Shown here one piece after another: positions 39,091-49,929 of a stretch of 64,000 bases of DNA (the stretch's first letter is position 1; every line of letters begins with the position of its first letter). Source of the DNA: Buttiauxella gaviniae ATCC 51604 (lineage in GTDB: Bacteria; Pseudomonadota; Gammaproteobacteria; Enterobacterales; Enterobacteriaceae); assembly GCF_001654835.1 (NCBI RefSeq), contig NZ_LXEP01000029.1, positions 62,001-126,000 on the forward strand. The letters run 5' to 3'. A program made the position numbers and the translations under genes. The notes under the pieces were generated by a model. It saw only the letters and a program-made list of their open reading frames with translations, searched no databases and was not told the DNA's origin.

Positions 39091-40482
39091 ATGGAATCAA
39101 TGGAAAACGCTAATAAACTCAAGCGCGGCTTGAGTACCCGGCACATACGCTTTATGGCGTTGGGTTCGGCAATTGGCACCGGGCTGTTTTATGGCTCGGC
39201 AGACGCAATTAAAATGGCTGGCCCAAGTGTATTGCTGGCTTACATCATTGGCGGGGTGGCGGCATATATCATTATGCGTGCACTCGGCGAGATGTCGGTT
39301 CATAACCCTTCAGCCAGTTCATTCTCCCGTTATGCGCAAGACAACCTTGGCCCATTAGCCGGATATATCACTGGCTGGACCTACTGTTTTGAGATCCTGA
39401 TTGTGGCGATTGCAGATGTTACCGCCTTCGGTATCTATATGGGGCTCTGGTTCCCCGCAGTGCCCCATTGGGTCTGGGTATTGAGTGTGGTGCTGATTAT
39501 TTGTGCCATTAACCTGATGAGCGTGAAGGTGTTCGGCGAGCTGGAGTTCTGGTTCTCATTCTTCAAGGTTGCCACCATCATTATCATGATTGCTGCCGGC
39601 ATTGGCATCATCGTATGGGGTATTGGTAACGGCGGCAAGCCAACAGGTATTCATAACTTATGGAGCAATGGCGGCTTCTTCAGCAATGGCTGGATAGGCA
39701 TGATTATGTCGTTGCAGATGGTGATGTTTGCTTACGGCGGTATTGAAATCATTGGCATTACTGCCGGTGAAGCGAAAGACCCGCAGCAGTCGATTCCACG
39801 TGCGATCAACTCTGTTCCTTTACGTATTCTGGTGTTCTATGTGGGCACGCTGTTTGTCATCATGTCGATTTACCCGTGGAACCAGGTAGGGACGGAAGGT
39901 AGCCCGTTCGTGTTGACGTTCCAGCATATGGGGATAACGGCTGCGGCAGGCATTCTGAACTTTGTTGTTATCACAGCCTCGCTTTCTGCCATTAACAGTG
40001 ACGTATTTGGTGTAGGCCGTATGCTGCATGGTATGGCAGAGCAGGGTAGTGCGCCGAAAGTGTTCGCCAAAACCTCACGTAACGGTATTCCGTGGGTCAC
40101 CGTATTAGTGATGTGCTGTGCGCTGCTACTGGCGGTAGTGCTCAACTATCTGATTCCGGAAAACGTCTTCCTGGTGATTGCGTCGTTGGCAACATTTGCC
40201 ACCGTGTGGGTATGGATAATGATTTTGCTGTCGCAGATCGCTTTCCGTCGCAAACTTTCACCAGAACAAACAAAGGCGCTGAAATTCCAGGTTCCGGGTG
40301 GCGTTGCGACCACAGCAGTCGGGCTAGTGTTCCTGGTGTTTATTATCGCGCTTATCGGCTGGCACCCGGACACCCGCATTTCGCTGTATGTTGGCTGTGT
40401 GTGGATAGTTTTGCTGTTGATCGGTTGGCTATTCAAACGCCGCCAGATACTCGCCGCAAGCGAAAGCAGCAACGAAGTTTAA
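39091..40482 (+). CDS. proY: Amino acid permease ProY
   Basis: ProY is a 463-residue, 12-helix APC-superfamily permease, cryptic for proline in E. coli and linked to histidine uptake in related species. It shares [20 protein letters not shown] with E. coli ProY. ATG 39091 aligns with E. coli MES, but AGG is only 1 base before it. ATG 39100 has better spacing, so the start could be three residues later. Confidence 0.92.
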   Translation: MESMENANKLKRGLSTRHIRFMALGSAIGTGLFYGSADAIKMAGPSVLLAYIIGGVAAYIIMRALGEMSVHNPSASSFSRYAQDNLGPLAGYITGWTYCFEILIVAIADVTAFGIYMGLWFPAVPHWVWVLSVVLIICAINLMSVKVFGELEFWFSFFKVATIIIMIAAGIGIIVWGIGNGGKPTGIHNLWSNGGFFSNGWIGMIMSLQMVMFAYGGIEIIGITAGEAKDPQQSIPRAINSVPLRILVFYVGTLFVIMSIYPWNQVGTEGSPFVLTFQHMGITAAAGILNFVVITASLSAINSDVFGVGRMLHGMAEQGSAPKVFAKTSRNGIPWVTVLVMCCALLLAVVLNYLIPENVFLVIASLATFATVWVWIMILLSQIAFRRKLSPEQTKALKFQVPGGVATTAVGLVFLVFIIALIGWHPDTRISLYVGCVWIVLLLIGWLFKRRQILAASESSNEV

Positions 40483-40493
40483 TCACCGTTGTC

Positions 40494-40522
40494 AGGTGGA
40501 CTAGCGTAAGCGAAATCCACCT
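40494..40522. repeat. Small REP-like palindrome after proY
   Basis: AGGTGGA and TCCACCT flank 15 bases containing GCGTAAGCG. It lies between the convergent proY and yicS-like genes. Confidence 0.5.
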
Positions 40523-40528
40523 TGCTGC

Positions 40529-40822
40529 TTACATCTCCGGGCATTCCACTTTGCTTATCGCATCCCAGTAGTTTTTCTCGTTATTGCGCTCAAGAGCAAT
40601 CCTCGCATCACGGATATAGGTTTTATTATCCTCATTAGAGAGGATTTTATTCGCCCAGACCTCATCAGATGTTTTCTTCTGCGGGTGGCAAGCCTTCTTT
40701 AAGTCGCTGATAATTTGTTGTTTATATTTGCCAAACTGCAGAGATTCGTAAGCCGAATTTGCCAGAGAATTGGCAGACCAGACCACACAAAGAAGCAGAG
40801 TAATATTTCGGACGATAGACAT
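40529..40822 (-). CDS. YicS-like periplasmic protein
   Basis: This 97-residue protein has a signal peptide ending SLA/NS (about residue 21). The mature part resembles E. coli YicS, which ends in a similar NNxxNYWxAxxKVECPxM tail and shares the SSLQ/ESLQF start. Two cysteines in the mature part could form a disulfide. Function is unknown. E. coli yicS is elsewhere, so this is a relocated orthologue or a paralogue. It diverges from malZ. Confidence 0.72.
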   Translation of the reverse strand: MSIVRNITLLLCVVWSANSLANSAYESLQFGKYKQQIISDLKKACHPQKKTSDEVWANKILSNEDNKTYIRDARIALERNNEKNYWDAISKVECPEM

Positions 40823-40893
40823 AACGGTCTCCTGAACGGTGAGAATATTCTCACTATAGGTAGCGCTAACTTATTAAGCAAACGGCTCAATTT

Positions 40894-40916
40894 CTCATCC
40901 CCCGCTTTCATCCCCC
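40894..40916 (-). promoter_or_regulatory. Two candidate MalT boxes before malZ
   Basis: The minus strand reads GGGGGATGA twice (40916-40908 and 40903-40895, the second followed by G), in direct repeat 13 bp apart. The MalT consensus is GGGGA(T/G)GAGG. They lie between malZ and the yicS-like gene, about 80 bases before the malZ start. Confidence 0.6.
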
Positions 40917-40994
40917 AATAAAAATAGCAACGATGAGTGATAGCCAGCTACGCTGTGGCAAGGTGGCGGCAATAAATTTTCTGGGGATACGATT

Positions 40995-42812
40995 ATGTTG
41001 AATGCATGGCACCTTCCGGTGCCCCCTTTCATACAAACACGTAAAGACAAGTTGTACATCACATTGTGGGTTTCTGGCGATGATTTACCGCAACGTGTAG
41101 TTCTGCGTTACGAAAAGGATAATGAAGAAACCTCAATACAGATGACGCGCCAAAAAGTGGCTCCGGAAGAAGGTGTGGTGGCATGGCGCGGTGTGATTGA
41201 TCTAACCGAAGGGCAGCCGCGCCGACGCTACAGCTTCAAGCTGCTGTGGTTGGATAAACAGCGCTGGCTAACACCGCAAGGTTTGAGATCAATTCCGCCT
41301 GCAAGACTTGAGCAGTTTGCGATCGATCTTCCGGATGACGGCCCGCAATGGGTACAGGATCAGATCTTCTATCAAATTTTCCCCGATCGTTTTGCGCGTA
41401 GTGAGCAACGCACGCCAGAGCAGGATCAGGTTTATTATCACCATGCGGCAAAACGCGACATCATTTTGCGCAATTGGGATGAACCGCTCAGTGGAGATGC
41501 CGGCGGATCGACATTTTATGGCGGCGATCTGGATGGGATTAGCGAAAACCTGTCGTACCTGAAAAAGCTGGGTGTCACCGCGCTGTATCTCAATCCTATC
41601 TTCACCGCGCCGAGCGTACATAAATACGATACTCAGGATTATCGTCACGTAGACGTGCAGTTCGGCGGCGATCACGCCTTTTTGCGCCTGCGTAAAAATA
41701 CTCAGAAATACGGCATGCGCCTGATGCTGGACGGCGTGTTTAACCACAGTGGTGATACGCATCAGTGGTTTGACAGGCAGCAAACTCATGGAGAGGGGGC
41801 GAGCCACAATCCACAATCTCCATGGCGTGATTTTTACAGCTATAACCAAGAGGGGCATGCGCTCGACTGGCTTGGCTATTCCAGCTTGCCGAAACTGGAT
41901 TATCAGTCTTCCTCGTTGGTCGATGAGGTTTACCAGGGGGAAGATAGTATTGTGCGCCATTGGTTACGTGAGCCGTGGGGCATCGACGGCTGGCGGCTTG
42001 ATGTGGTGCATATGCTCGGTGAGGCTGGTGGGGCGAGGAATAACTTCCTGCATGTCACGGGCATTACCAAAGCTGCAAAAGAGACCAATCCCGATGCTTA
42101 TGTGTTGGGCGAGCATTTTGGGGATGCGCGACAGTGGCTACAGAATGACACTGAAGATGCGGCAATGAACTACCGTGGCTTCACATTCCCGCTGTGGGGA
42201 TTCCTTGCGAACACCGATATTTCCTACGATCCGCAGCATATCGACGCACAAACATGTATGGCCTGGATGGATGAATATCGTGCGGGGCTTTCTCAGCAGC
42301 AGCAATTGCGGATGTTTAACCAGCTTGATAGCCATGATACTGCGCGTTTCAAGTCGATTCTGGGTAATGACGTCGACAGGTTACCGCTGGCGGTAGTGTG
42401 GCTGTATTGCTGGCCTGGTGTGCCTTGCGTTTACTACGGCGATGAAGTCGGTCTGGATGGTAATAACGATCCGTTCAGTCGTAAGCCATTCCCGTGGAAC
42501 CCGGATCATCAGGATCTCGATCTGCTGGCGCTTTACCAACGCCTTGGAAAGTTGCGACATAAAAGCCGGGCTTTGCGCCAGGGAGGTTGCCAGGTCATTC
42601 ACGCTGACGGCGACGTAGTGGTATTCGTGCGCGTTTACCAAAGCGAGCGGGTGCTGGTGGCAATCAACCGGGGAGAAAATGTGGCGGTTACGCTGCCAAG
42701 GCAACCCCTGTTAAACGACAAAACCTGGACTCGGCTTGAAGGAGAAGCCAGGTTTGAAAACCAACAACTGGCGCTGCCTGCTGTTTCGGTTTCCGTATGG
42801 CATTGCTTGTAA
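40995..42812 (+). CDS. malZ: Maltodextrin glucosidase MalZ
   Basis: MalZ is a 605-residue cytoplasmic GH13 enzyme that removes glucose from the reducing end of maltodextrins. An N-terminal beta-sandwich domain (to about residue 115) precedes the (beta/alpha)8 barrel. Conserved regions are visible: [18 protein letters not shown] with the nucleophile Asp, VLGEHFGD with the acid/base Glu and [17 protein letters not shown] before ATG 40995 serves as ribosome binding site. MalT boxes upstream fit its place in the maltose regulon. Confidence 0.95.
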   Translation: MLNAWHLPVPPFIQTRKDKLYITLWVSGDDLPQRVVLRYEKDNEETSIQMTRQKVAPEEGVVAWRGVIDLTEGQPRRRYSFKLLWLDKQRWLTPQGLRSIPPARLEQFAIDLPDDGPQWVQDQIFYQIFPDRFARSEQRTPEQDQVYYHHAAKRDIILRNWDEPLSGDAGGSTFYGGDLDGISENLSYLKKLGVTALYLNPIFTAPSVHKYDTQDYRHVDVQFGGDHAFLRLRKNTQKYGMRLMLDGVFNHSGDTHQWFDRQQTHGEGASHNPQSPWRDFYSYNQEGHALDWLGYSSLPKLDYQSSSLVDEVYQGEDSIVRHWLREPWGIDGWRLDVVHMLGEAGGARNNFLHVTGITKAAKETNPDAYVLGEHFGDARQWLQNDTEDAAMNYRGFTFPLWGFLANTDISYDPQHIDAQTCMAWMDEYRAGLSQQQQLRMFNQLDSHDTARFKSILGNDVDRLPLAVVWLYCWPGVPCVYYGDEVGLDGNNDPFSRKPFPWNPDHQDLDLLALYQRLGKLRHKSRALRQGGCQVIHADGDVVVFVRVYQSERVLVAINRGENVAVTLPRQPLLNDKTWTRLEGEARFENQQLALPAVSVSVWHCL

Positions 42813-42819
42813 TTCTGTA

Positions 42820-42857
42820 ACCGGTTTCCCTTTTGCCACGCGAAGGGGAAAACCGGT
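42820..42857 (+). terminator. malZ terminator-like hairpin
   Basis: ACCGGTTTCCCTT pairs imperfectly with AAGGGGAAAACCGGT, followed by a T-rich stretch. Confidence 0.6.
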
Positions 42858-42930
42858 GCTATTCTTATTCTTCGTCCCCCCACAGTTAAGACCCGCTTAA
42901 GTTAGACATTTCCAGATCTCATGCCAATTG

Positions 42931-42955
42931 GGAGGAAGCACTGCGTGCATCCTCC
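42931..42955. promoter_or_regulatory. Compact palindrome upstream of the hydrolase operon
   Basis: GGAGGA and TCCTCC flank an inner GCAC-TGC-GTGC, with an A-A mismatch between. It lies 33 bases before the first gene and may be an operator or a leader hairpin. Confidence 0.5.
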
Positions 42956-42987
42956 ATAATTATCTAGATGAAATTTAAGGAAACTTT

Positions 42988-43629
42988 ATGTCTATACATG
43001 AACTTCTCGACCCGACTAACTCAACTCTGATTTTTATCGATCATCAACCGCAGATGGCTTTTGGTGTCGCAAATATTGACAGACAAACATTGAAAAACAA
43101 TACGGTAGCGCTCGCAAAAGCAGGCAAGATTTTTAACGTCCCTACCATTTTTACTTCAGTGGAAACTAAAAGTTTTAGTGGCTACATCTGGCCCGAACTG
43201 CTGGCTGTTCATCCTGAAATAACTCCAATCGAACGATCCTCAATGAATTCCTGGGAAGACGCTGCTTTTGTTGCAGCGGTGAAAGCCACCGGTCGAAAGA
43301 AGCTGGTGATTTCTGCGTTGTGGACGGAAGTCTGCCTGACATTCCCCACATTAATGGCGCTGGGAGAAGGCTTTGAAGTGTATGTAGTGACCGATACCTC
43401 AGGCGGCACCTCTGTGGATGCGCATGAGCGTTCGATTGACCGCATGGTTCAGGCAGGGGCGGTTCCGGTGACCTGGCAGCAAGTGCTGCTTGAGTATCAA
43501 CGTGACTGGGCGCGGCGTGACACTTACGACGCGGTTATGGATCTGGTGCGCGAGCACAGCGGCGCGTACGGGATAGGGGTTGATTACGCCTACACCATGG
43601 TTCATGGCGCGCCAGAGCGAAAAGCCTGA
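42988..43629 (+). CDS. YcaC-family cysteine hydrolase
   Basis: This 213-residue isochorismatase-superfamily protein is closest to YcaC-type hydrolases. Likely catalytic residues are D18 (FIDHQPQ), R83 in the place of the usual Lys (PIERSSMNSW) and nucleophile C116 (WTEVCLTFPT). E. coli YcaC, as I recall it, also has Arg there. AAGGAAA precedes ATG 42988. The substrate is unknown. It is the first gene of a three-gene operon, with 16 bases to the next gene. E. coli has nothing here between malZ and acpH. Confidence 0.85.
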   Translation: MSIHELLDPTNSTLIFIDHQPQMAFGVANIDRQTLKNNTVALAKAGKIFNVPTIFTSVETKSFSGYIWPELLAVHPEITPIERSSMNSWEDAAFVAAVKATGRKKLVISALWTEVCLTFPTLMALGEGFEVYVVTDTSGGTSVDAHERSIDRMVQAGAVPVTWQQVLLEYQRDWARRDTYDAVMDLVREHSGAYGIGVDYAYTMVHGAPERKA

Positions 43630-43645
43630 TTCAAAGGAATAGTTC

Positions 43646-44188
43646 ATGGCTGACAACAATACGGTTACGTTGGTTATTACTCACGCCCTGAAACCGGGGC
43701 ATGCTACGCGATACGAAGATTGGCTCGCGAAAATTATGCCTGCGGCGGCACGCTATCCCGGGCATCTCGGGGTGCACGTTATTCGCCCAACGACCGGAAA
43801 CGATGTGTACAACATCGTTATCCGCTTCGATACGCTGGAAAATCTCACCACCTGGACGAAATCAGCTGAGCGTGAAGCGTTGGTCGATGAGATCAAACCG
43901 ATCCTCAGCCAGGACGATCATCTGGAAGTGCGCACCGAAAACGCATTTTGGTTCACTCCGGAAACACCAACGATCAAACGTCCGGCACAGTGGAAGCAAT
44001 TCCTGATAACGCTGGCCGTCATTTTCCCAAGCACTAATGTGGTGCCACGTATCACTGCCATGGTTTTCCCTTCGCTGCATGGTTCGCTTTTGTTACATCT
44101 CATCAATGACGCGTTAGTGGTGGCGTTGGTGGTGTGGCTATGGATGCCAATCATGACGCGCCTGTTTGCAGGCTGGCTGAAAAAATAA
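43646..44188 (+). CDS. Membrane-anchored antibiotic biosynthesis monooxygenase-like protein
   Basis: This 180-residue protein has an N-terminal ABM domain of dimeric alpha/beta-barrel type (about residues 5-100, TLVITHALKPGHATRYEDW). A linker is followed by two hydrophobic segments (about 118-140 and 148-172), so the ABM part should sit on the cytoplasmic face of the inner membrane. ABM domains oxygenate quinone-like or other small aromatic molecules without classical cofactors. AAAGGAA precedes ATG 43646. It lies between a hydrolase and an amidohydrolase and probably shares their pathway. Confidence 0.78.
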   Translation: MADNNTVTLVITHALKPGHATRYEDWLAKIMPAAARYPGHLGVHVIRPTTGNDVYNIVIRFDTLENLTTWTKSAEREALVDEIKPILSQDDHLEVRTENAFWFTPETPTIKRPAQWKQFLITLAVIFPSTNVVPRITAMVFPSLHGSLLLHLINDALVVALVVWLWMPIMTRLFAGWLKK

Positions 44189-44211
44189 CGTTCCACTGAG
44201 GAGAACAGGTT

Positions 44212-46080
44212 ATGTCGCAATCTGCTTCATTAATTCTCACTAACGGTCAATTTCATACCCTTGATAGTGAAGCACCGCTGGCCGAGGCGGTGGCAATCAA
44301 AGATGGCAAAATTATCGCAGTAGGAGATGAGTCGTGGGTAATGAGCTTTGCGAGTGTGGAAACACAGCGAGTTGATCTCAAAGGCCATACGGTAATACCC
44401 GGCCTTAATGACTCACATTTGCACCTTATTCGTGGCGGGCTTAATTACAACCTGGAACTGCGTTGGGAAGGTGTCCCTTCGCTTGCGGATGCTTTGCGCA
44501 TGCTAAAAGAGCAGGCTTTGCGCACCCCTTCGCCGCAGTGGGTACGTGTGGTTGGAGGGTGGACGGAGTTTCAGTTTGCTGAGCGCCGCATGCCGACGCT
44601 TGAAGAACTCAACGAAGCGGCACCGGATACGCCCGTTTTTGTGCTGCATCTTTACGACCGTGCACTGCTAAACCAGGCGGCACTTAGAGCGGTGGGCTAC
44701 ACCAAAGAGACGCCCAACCCGCCGGGAGGTGAAATTATGCGTGACCGCAATGGTAATCCAACCGGGATGCTAATCGCCAAACCGAATGCAATGATCCTCT
44801 ATTCAACACTCGCGAAAGGGCCGAAATTGCCACTTGATATGCAGGTGAACTCGACGCGTCAGTTTATGCGAGAGCTCAACCGCTTAGGTGTAACCAGCGC
44901 CATTGATGCTGGTGGTGGTTTCCAGAACTACCCGGAGGATTACCAGATAATCGACCAGCTGCATGCTCAAAAGCAGATGACAGTGCGTATCGCTTACAAC
45001 CTGTTTACCCAGCGCCCGCAGCATGAACTGGAAGATTTTGAAAAATGGACCGATATGCTTAAACCGGGGCAGGGGACGGATTTTTATCGTGCGAATGGTG
45101 CCGGAGAAATGCTGGTCTTTTCCGCCGCTGATTTTGAAGATTTTTTACAGCCTCGCCCGGATTTGCCTGAAGGCATGGAGCAAGAGCTGGAACGCGTGGT
45201 ACGCCATTTAGTAGAGCATCGTTGGCCATTCCGTTTGCACGCGACCTATAACGAGTCCATCAGCCGCATGTTGGATGTATTCGAGAAAGTGAATCGCGAT
45301 ATCCCATTTAATGGTTTGCATTGGTTTTTCGACCATGCAGAAACGATTACTGAGAAAAATATCGAGCGTGTTAAAGCGTTGGGCGGCGGGATTGCAGTGC
45401 AGCACCGTATGGCGTTTCAGGGGGAATATTATGCCGCACGCTACGGAGCAGAGGCGGTTAAGCAGACGCCACCTGTCGCGAAAATGCTCTCCGCTGAATT
45501 GCCTGTTGGGTTAGGCACAGATGCGACAAGAGTTGCCAGCTACAACCCATGGACGGCGCTTTACTGGCTGGTATCGGGGCGTACCGTTGGCGGCATGCAA
45601 ATGTATGACGACAATAACCGGCTTTCACGCGATGTGGCACTTGAGTTGTGGACGGCAGGCAGCGCGTGGTTTTCCAGTGAACAAGGTAAAAAAGGGCGCA
45701 TTAAAACCGGGCAACTGGCCGATTTAGTTGTGCTTTCGAAAGATTTCTTCAAAGTAACCGAGGATGAGATTAAAGGGATTGAGTCTGTGCTGACATTCGT
45801 TGACGGCAAGGTGGTTTACGCAGCAGGTGCATTTACGCCGCTAGCACCGCCGCCAATCCCGGTCGTGCCTGAATGGTCACCCGTTACCACTGTTCCTGGA
45901 CATTACCGCTCGGCACCGCCAGAAGCCGCAAAAGTGGGTATGATGGCGCAGGTGCATCAGTGTTGTGGTAGTTGCAATGTGCATGGTCACCAGCATGACA
46001 CTGCGCGTAAATCGGCAATCCCGATTGCGGATGAAGGGGCATTCTGGGGTGTGATGGGATGTTCTTGCTTTGCGTTTTAA
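44212..46080 (+). CDS. YtcJ-like amidohydrolase with Cys/His-rich tail
   Basis: This 622-residue metal-dependent amidohydrolase (amidohydro_3 type) has the metal-binding H69-x-H71 (DSHLHL) and later barrel residues such as HATYNES and GLGTDATRVASYNPW. It resembles YtcJ/NfdA-like enzymes that hydrolyse amides of varied structure. Unusually, the last 40 residues carry CC-x2-C (584, 585, 588), H-x-H-x-H (591-595) and a final C-S-C (617-619), which could bind an extra metal or redox centre. AGGAG precedes ATG 44212. No signal peptide is seen, so it should be cytoplasmic. A hairpin ends the operon. Confidence 0.82.
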   Translation: MSQSASLILTNGQFHTLDSEAPLAEAVAIKDGKIIAVGDESWVMSFASVETQRVDLKGHTVIPGLNDSHLHLIRGGLNYNLELRWEGVPSLADALRMLKEQALRTPSPQWVRVVGGWTEFQFAERRMPTLEELNEAAPDTPVFVLHLYDRALLNQAALRAVGYTKETPNPPGGEIMRDRNGNPTGMLIAKPNAMILYSTLAKGPKLPLDMQVNSTRQFMRELNRLGVTSAIDAGGGFQNYPEDYQIIDQLHAQKQMTVRIAYNLFTQRPQHELEDFEKWTDMLKPGQGTDFYRANGAGEMLVFSAADFEDFLQPRPDLPEGMEQELERVVRHLVEHRWPFRLHATYNESISRMLDVFEKVNRDIPFNGLHWFFDHAETITEKNIERVKALGGGIAVQHRMAFQGEYYAARYGAEAVKQTPPVAKMLSAELPVGLGTDATRVASYNPWTALYWLVSGRTVGGMQMYDDNNRLSRDVALELWTAGSAWFSSEQGKKGRIKTGQLADLVVLSKDFFKVTEDEIKGIESVLTFVDGKVVYAAGAFTPLAPPPIPVVPEWSPVTTVPGHYRSAPPEAAKVGMMAQVHQCCGSCNVHGHQHDTARKSAIPIADEGAFWGVMGCSCFAF

Positions 46081-46097
46081 CTACTCAAGCCAATAAA

Positions 46098-46119
46098 AAA
46101 GGCCGCTTGCGCGGCCTTT
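46098..46119. terminator. Bidirectional terminator amidohydrolase/peroxiredoxin
   Basis: AAAGGCCGC pairs exactly with GCGGCCTTT around TTGC, with A and T runs on the two sides. Confidence 0.88.
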
Positions 46120-46140
46120 ATCGTCAAAAACGTTTAGCGA

Positions 46141-46743
46141 TTACAGGCTAGAAACGTTTTCGCTCAGGTATTTAGCAACGCCGTCTGGAGACGCGTTCAT
46201 GCCTTCTTTACCTTTTTCCCACTGAGCCGGGCACACTTCGCCGTGCTCTTCGTGGAATTGCAGCGCATCAACCATACGCAGCATTTCATCAACGTTACGG
46301 CCCAGCGGCAGGTCGTTAACAACCTGGTGACGCACGATACCGTTTTTGTCGATCAGGAAAGAACCACGCAGAGCAACGCCTGCGTCTGGATGTTCGATGC
46401 CATAAGCTTTCTGAATTTCACGCTTAATGTCAGCAACCATCGCGTATTTCACTTCGCCGATGCCGCCATTTTCAACAGGGGTTTTACGCCATGCGTTGTG
46501 AACGAATTCGGAGTCAAAAGATACACCAACGACTTCTACGCCACGTTTCTGGAATTCTTCGTAACGCTTGTCGAACGCAATCAGTTCAGACGGACAAACG
46601 AAAGTGAAGTCCATTGGCCAGAAGAACACAACGGTGGTTTTACCATTGGTGTGTGCTTTGAAGTTGAAGTTCTCAACGATTTCGCCACTACCGAGAACGG
46701 CTGCAGCTGTAAAGTCAGGGGCTGGACGAGTAACCAGGACCAT
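46141..46743 (-). CDS. Typical 2-Cys peroxiredoxin (TsaA type)
   Basis: This 200-residue AhpC/TSA-family peroxidase reduces hydrogen peroxide and organic peroxides. The peroxidatic C50 lies in DFTFVCPSE and the resolving C171 in GEVCPAQW. It resembles Salmonella TsaA, encoded at the same chromosomal place near acpH and queA, and absent from E. coli K-12 there. The start at ATG 46743 has AGGAG upstream. A candidate OxyR element lies about 100 bases before it. The electron donor is not encoded nearby. Confidence 0.92.
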   Translation of the reverse strand: MVLVTRPAPDFTAAAVLGSGEIVENFNFKAHTNGKTTVVFFWPMDFTFVCPSELIAFDKRYEEFQKRGVEVVGVSFDSEFVHNAWRKTPVENGGIGEVKYAMVADIKREIQKAYGIEHPDAGVALRGSFLIDKNGIVRHQVVNDLPLGRNVDEMLRMVDALQFHEEHGEVCPAQWEKGKEGMNASPDGVAKYLSENVSSL

Positions 46744-46844
46744 ATGTACTCCTGTTAATTTTGTTAAAGTGAGTGTTAACGCAACGGGGGGGAGTATAGG
46801 GGCGGCAATCCCTCTAACTCAAGCATGCTACGCCAATTAATGAG

Positions 46845-46859
46845 ATAGGATTTACCTAT
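46845..46859. promoter_or_regulatory. Candidate OxyR half-operator
   Basis: ATAG-N7-CTAT matches half of the OxyR consensus (ATAG N7 CTAT N7 ATAG N7 CTAT). The next half-site is poor. The position upstream of a peroxiredoxin gene makes it plausible. Confidence 0.45.
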
Positions 46860-46896
46860 CAAAAAATGAATATTCGCACAGCAGCGATCCAAAATA

Positions 46897-46916
46897 GCCC
46901 TTTTTTATAAAAGGGC
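46897..46916 (-). terminator. acpH terminator hairpin
   Basis: GCCCTTTT pairs with AAAAGGGC around TTAT, 28 bases after the acpH stop on the minus strand. Confidence 0.65.
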
Positions 46917-46944
46917 AAGAATTTAATCGCAAGGCTGGGATCGC

Positions 46945-47526
46945 TTACAAATTCTTTTGTTCGGCTAGATTCATCATGCGTGGGTAGAACTGCCAGAACA
47001 GATCTTCAAGTGCATCATAGTGAGCATCAAGATCTTGCCAGGAAGCTCGCAAAGCATCAAGTTTTGGTCTACGGCTAGCCATGCCATTGAGAACATTAGC
47101 AATAAATGCCATGTCGCTATAACGCTCCATCCAGCGCTCTTGCCACAGATATTGGTTAAGATTGATAAAGCGCGGTGGGGTATCCGATAAGAACGGTTCA
47201 ATATTGGCGCGAGCGCCGGAGATAAACTCTGGGAGCGAGATGTCCGGGCTTAGCGTTTGCCAATGGCGTGAAACGAAATGATCCCACATGACATCCAGCG
47301 TAATTGGTGCGACTCGGCGTGTTTCAGGGCGGAACCATTGACGTGCAATCGCCACTTCCGGTAAACCATCGGTCAGAACATCCACACGGCGGTGCATTCG
47401 GATGCCAGCCACCACATCGCCTGGAAAACTTTCATCCGGGTTGCCACGTACGAAATCAGCCAGCAAATTACCCAAGAGTGAGCTGTCAGCAAGGCTTGCG
47501 AGATGTAAATGGGCGAGAAAATTCAT
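46945..47526 (-). CDS. acpH: Acyl carrier protein phosphodiesterase
   Basis: AcpH removes the 4'-phosphopantetheine group from acyl carrier protein. The 193-residue protein starts [20 protein letters not shown] and has HRRVD and DHFV residues of the HD-like metal site. It is divergent from queA as in E. coli. Confidence 0.94.
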   Translation of the reverse strand: MNFLAHLHLASLADSSLLGNLLADFVRGNPDESFPGDVVAGIRMHRRVDVLTDGLPEVAIARQWFRPETRRVAPITLDVMWDHFVSRHWQTLSPDISLPEFISGARANIEPFLSDTPPRFINLNQYLWQERWMERYSDMAFIANVLNGMASRRPKLDALRASWQDLDAHYDALEDLFWQFYPRMMNLAEQKNL

Positions 47527-47629
47527 AATAACCTTATTCGTAAATAGCGTAAGGGTGGCTTATTCCTTGCAGGGAAAGTCCCCTGGCACTAGACTGTAGC
47601 GCCACTTTTTAAGTCTTGAGTTCTAAACC

Positions 47630-48700
47630 ATGCGCGTTGCCGATTTTTCCTTTGAATTACCTGATTCCTTGATTGCTCATTATCCACAAGCACAGCGTAG
47701 TGGGTGTCGTTTGCTGTCGCTGGAAGGGCCGACGGGTAATTTAACGCATGGCACTTTCACCGATTTGCTCGACAAGCTCAACCCTGGAGATTTGCTGGTC
47801 TTTAACAATACCCGCGTAATCCCGGCGCGCCTTTTTGGCCGTAAAGCGAGCGGCGGTAAGATTGAAGTGCTGGTCGAGCGCATGCTTGATGACAAACGTA
47901 TTCTGGCGCATATCCGTGCTTCTAAAGCACCGAAACCGGGCGCTGAGTTGTTGTTGGGCGATGATGAAAGCGTACATGCCACTATGGTTGCGCGCCACGA
48001 TGCGCTGTTCGAAGTGCAGTTTGAAGACGACCGCAGCGTGCTGGATATTTTAAACAGTATCGGCCATATGCCATTGCCACCGTATATTGACCGCCCGGAT
48101 GAAGAATCTGACCGTGAGCTGTACCAGACGGTATATAGCCAGAAACCAGGTGCGGTTGCGGCTCCGACTGCGGGTCTGCACTTTGATGAGCCGTTGCTGG
48201 AAGCGCTGCGCAGCAAGGGTATTGAGCAGGCGTTTGTCACGCTGCACGTAGGAGCCGGGACATTCCAGCCAGTGCGCGTTGATAGCATCGAAGACCACAT
48301 CATGCATTCCGAATATGCGGAAGTGCCTCAAGATGTCGTTGATGCCGTATTAGCCTGTAAAGCACGTGGTAATCGCGTTATCGCGGTTGGCACGACATCA
48401 GTCCGTTCGTTAGAAAGCGCGGCTCAGGCAGCAAAAAATGACCTTATCGAACCTTTCTTCGGCGACACACAAATTTTCATCTATCCAGGTTATCAATACA
48501 AAGTGATTGATGCACTGGTGACCAATTTCCACCTGCCGGAATCGACTCTGATCATGCTGGTTTCTGCGTTTGCTGGTTATAAAAACACCATGAACGCCTA
48601 TAAAGAAGCCGTAAGTTCCGAATATCGCTTTTTTAGTTACGGGGATGCCATGTTCATCACGTACAATCCGCAGGCTATTGATGAGCGCCCAGGCGCGTAA
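47630..48700 (+). CDS. queA: tRNA preQ1(34) S-adenosylmethionine ribosyltransferase-isomerase
   Basis: QueA transfers and isomerises the ribosyl part of SAM onto preQ1 in tRNA, forming epoxyqueuosine. The 356-residue sequence is full length, from [20 protein letters not shown]. Conserved AAPTAGLHF and LHVGAGTF segments are present. tgt follows after 80 bases with a hairpin between, in the standard queA-tgt-yajC-secDF order. Confidence 0.96.
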   Translation: MRVADFSFELPDSLIAHYPQAQRSGCRLLSLEGPTGNLTHGTFTDLLDKLNPGDLLVFNNTRVIPARLFGRKASGGKIEVLVERMLDDKRILAHIRASKAPKPGAELLLGDDESVHATMVARHDALFEVQFEDDRSVLDILNSIGHMPLPPYIDRPDEESDRELYQTVYSQKPGAVAAPTAGLHFDEPLLEALRSKGIEQAFVTLHVGAGTFQPVRVDSIEDHIMHSEYAEVPQDVVDAVLACKARGNRVIAVGTTSVRSLESAAQAAKNDLIEPFFGDTQIFIYPGYQYKVIDALVTNFHLPESTLIMLVSAFAGYKNTMNAYKEAVSSEYRFFSYGDAMFITYNPQAIDERPGA

Positions 48701-48712
48701 TCACTAAATTCT

Positions 48713-48741
48713 ACGCCGCCGGTTATTCCGACGGCGTTTTG
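48713..48741 (+). terminator. Hairpin between queA and tgt
   Basis: ACGCCGCCGG pairs with CCGACGGCGT (one mismatch) around TTATT, followed by TTT. It may attenuate rather than end the operon. Confidence 0.6.
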
Positions 48742-48747
48742 TCTTAA

Positions 48748-49908
<1,161 letters not shown>

Positions 49909-49929
49909 TTTAATAATGAGGGATTTTTA

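Noticed and set aside
41289-41960. 223-residue frame opposite malZ
   Set aside because: It is antisense to the conserved GH13 barrel with no ribosome site or family match.
47680-48303. 207-residue frame opposite queA
   Set aside because: It is antisense to a strongly conserved gene, with Ser/Arg-rich shadow composition.
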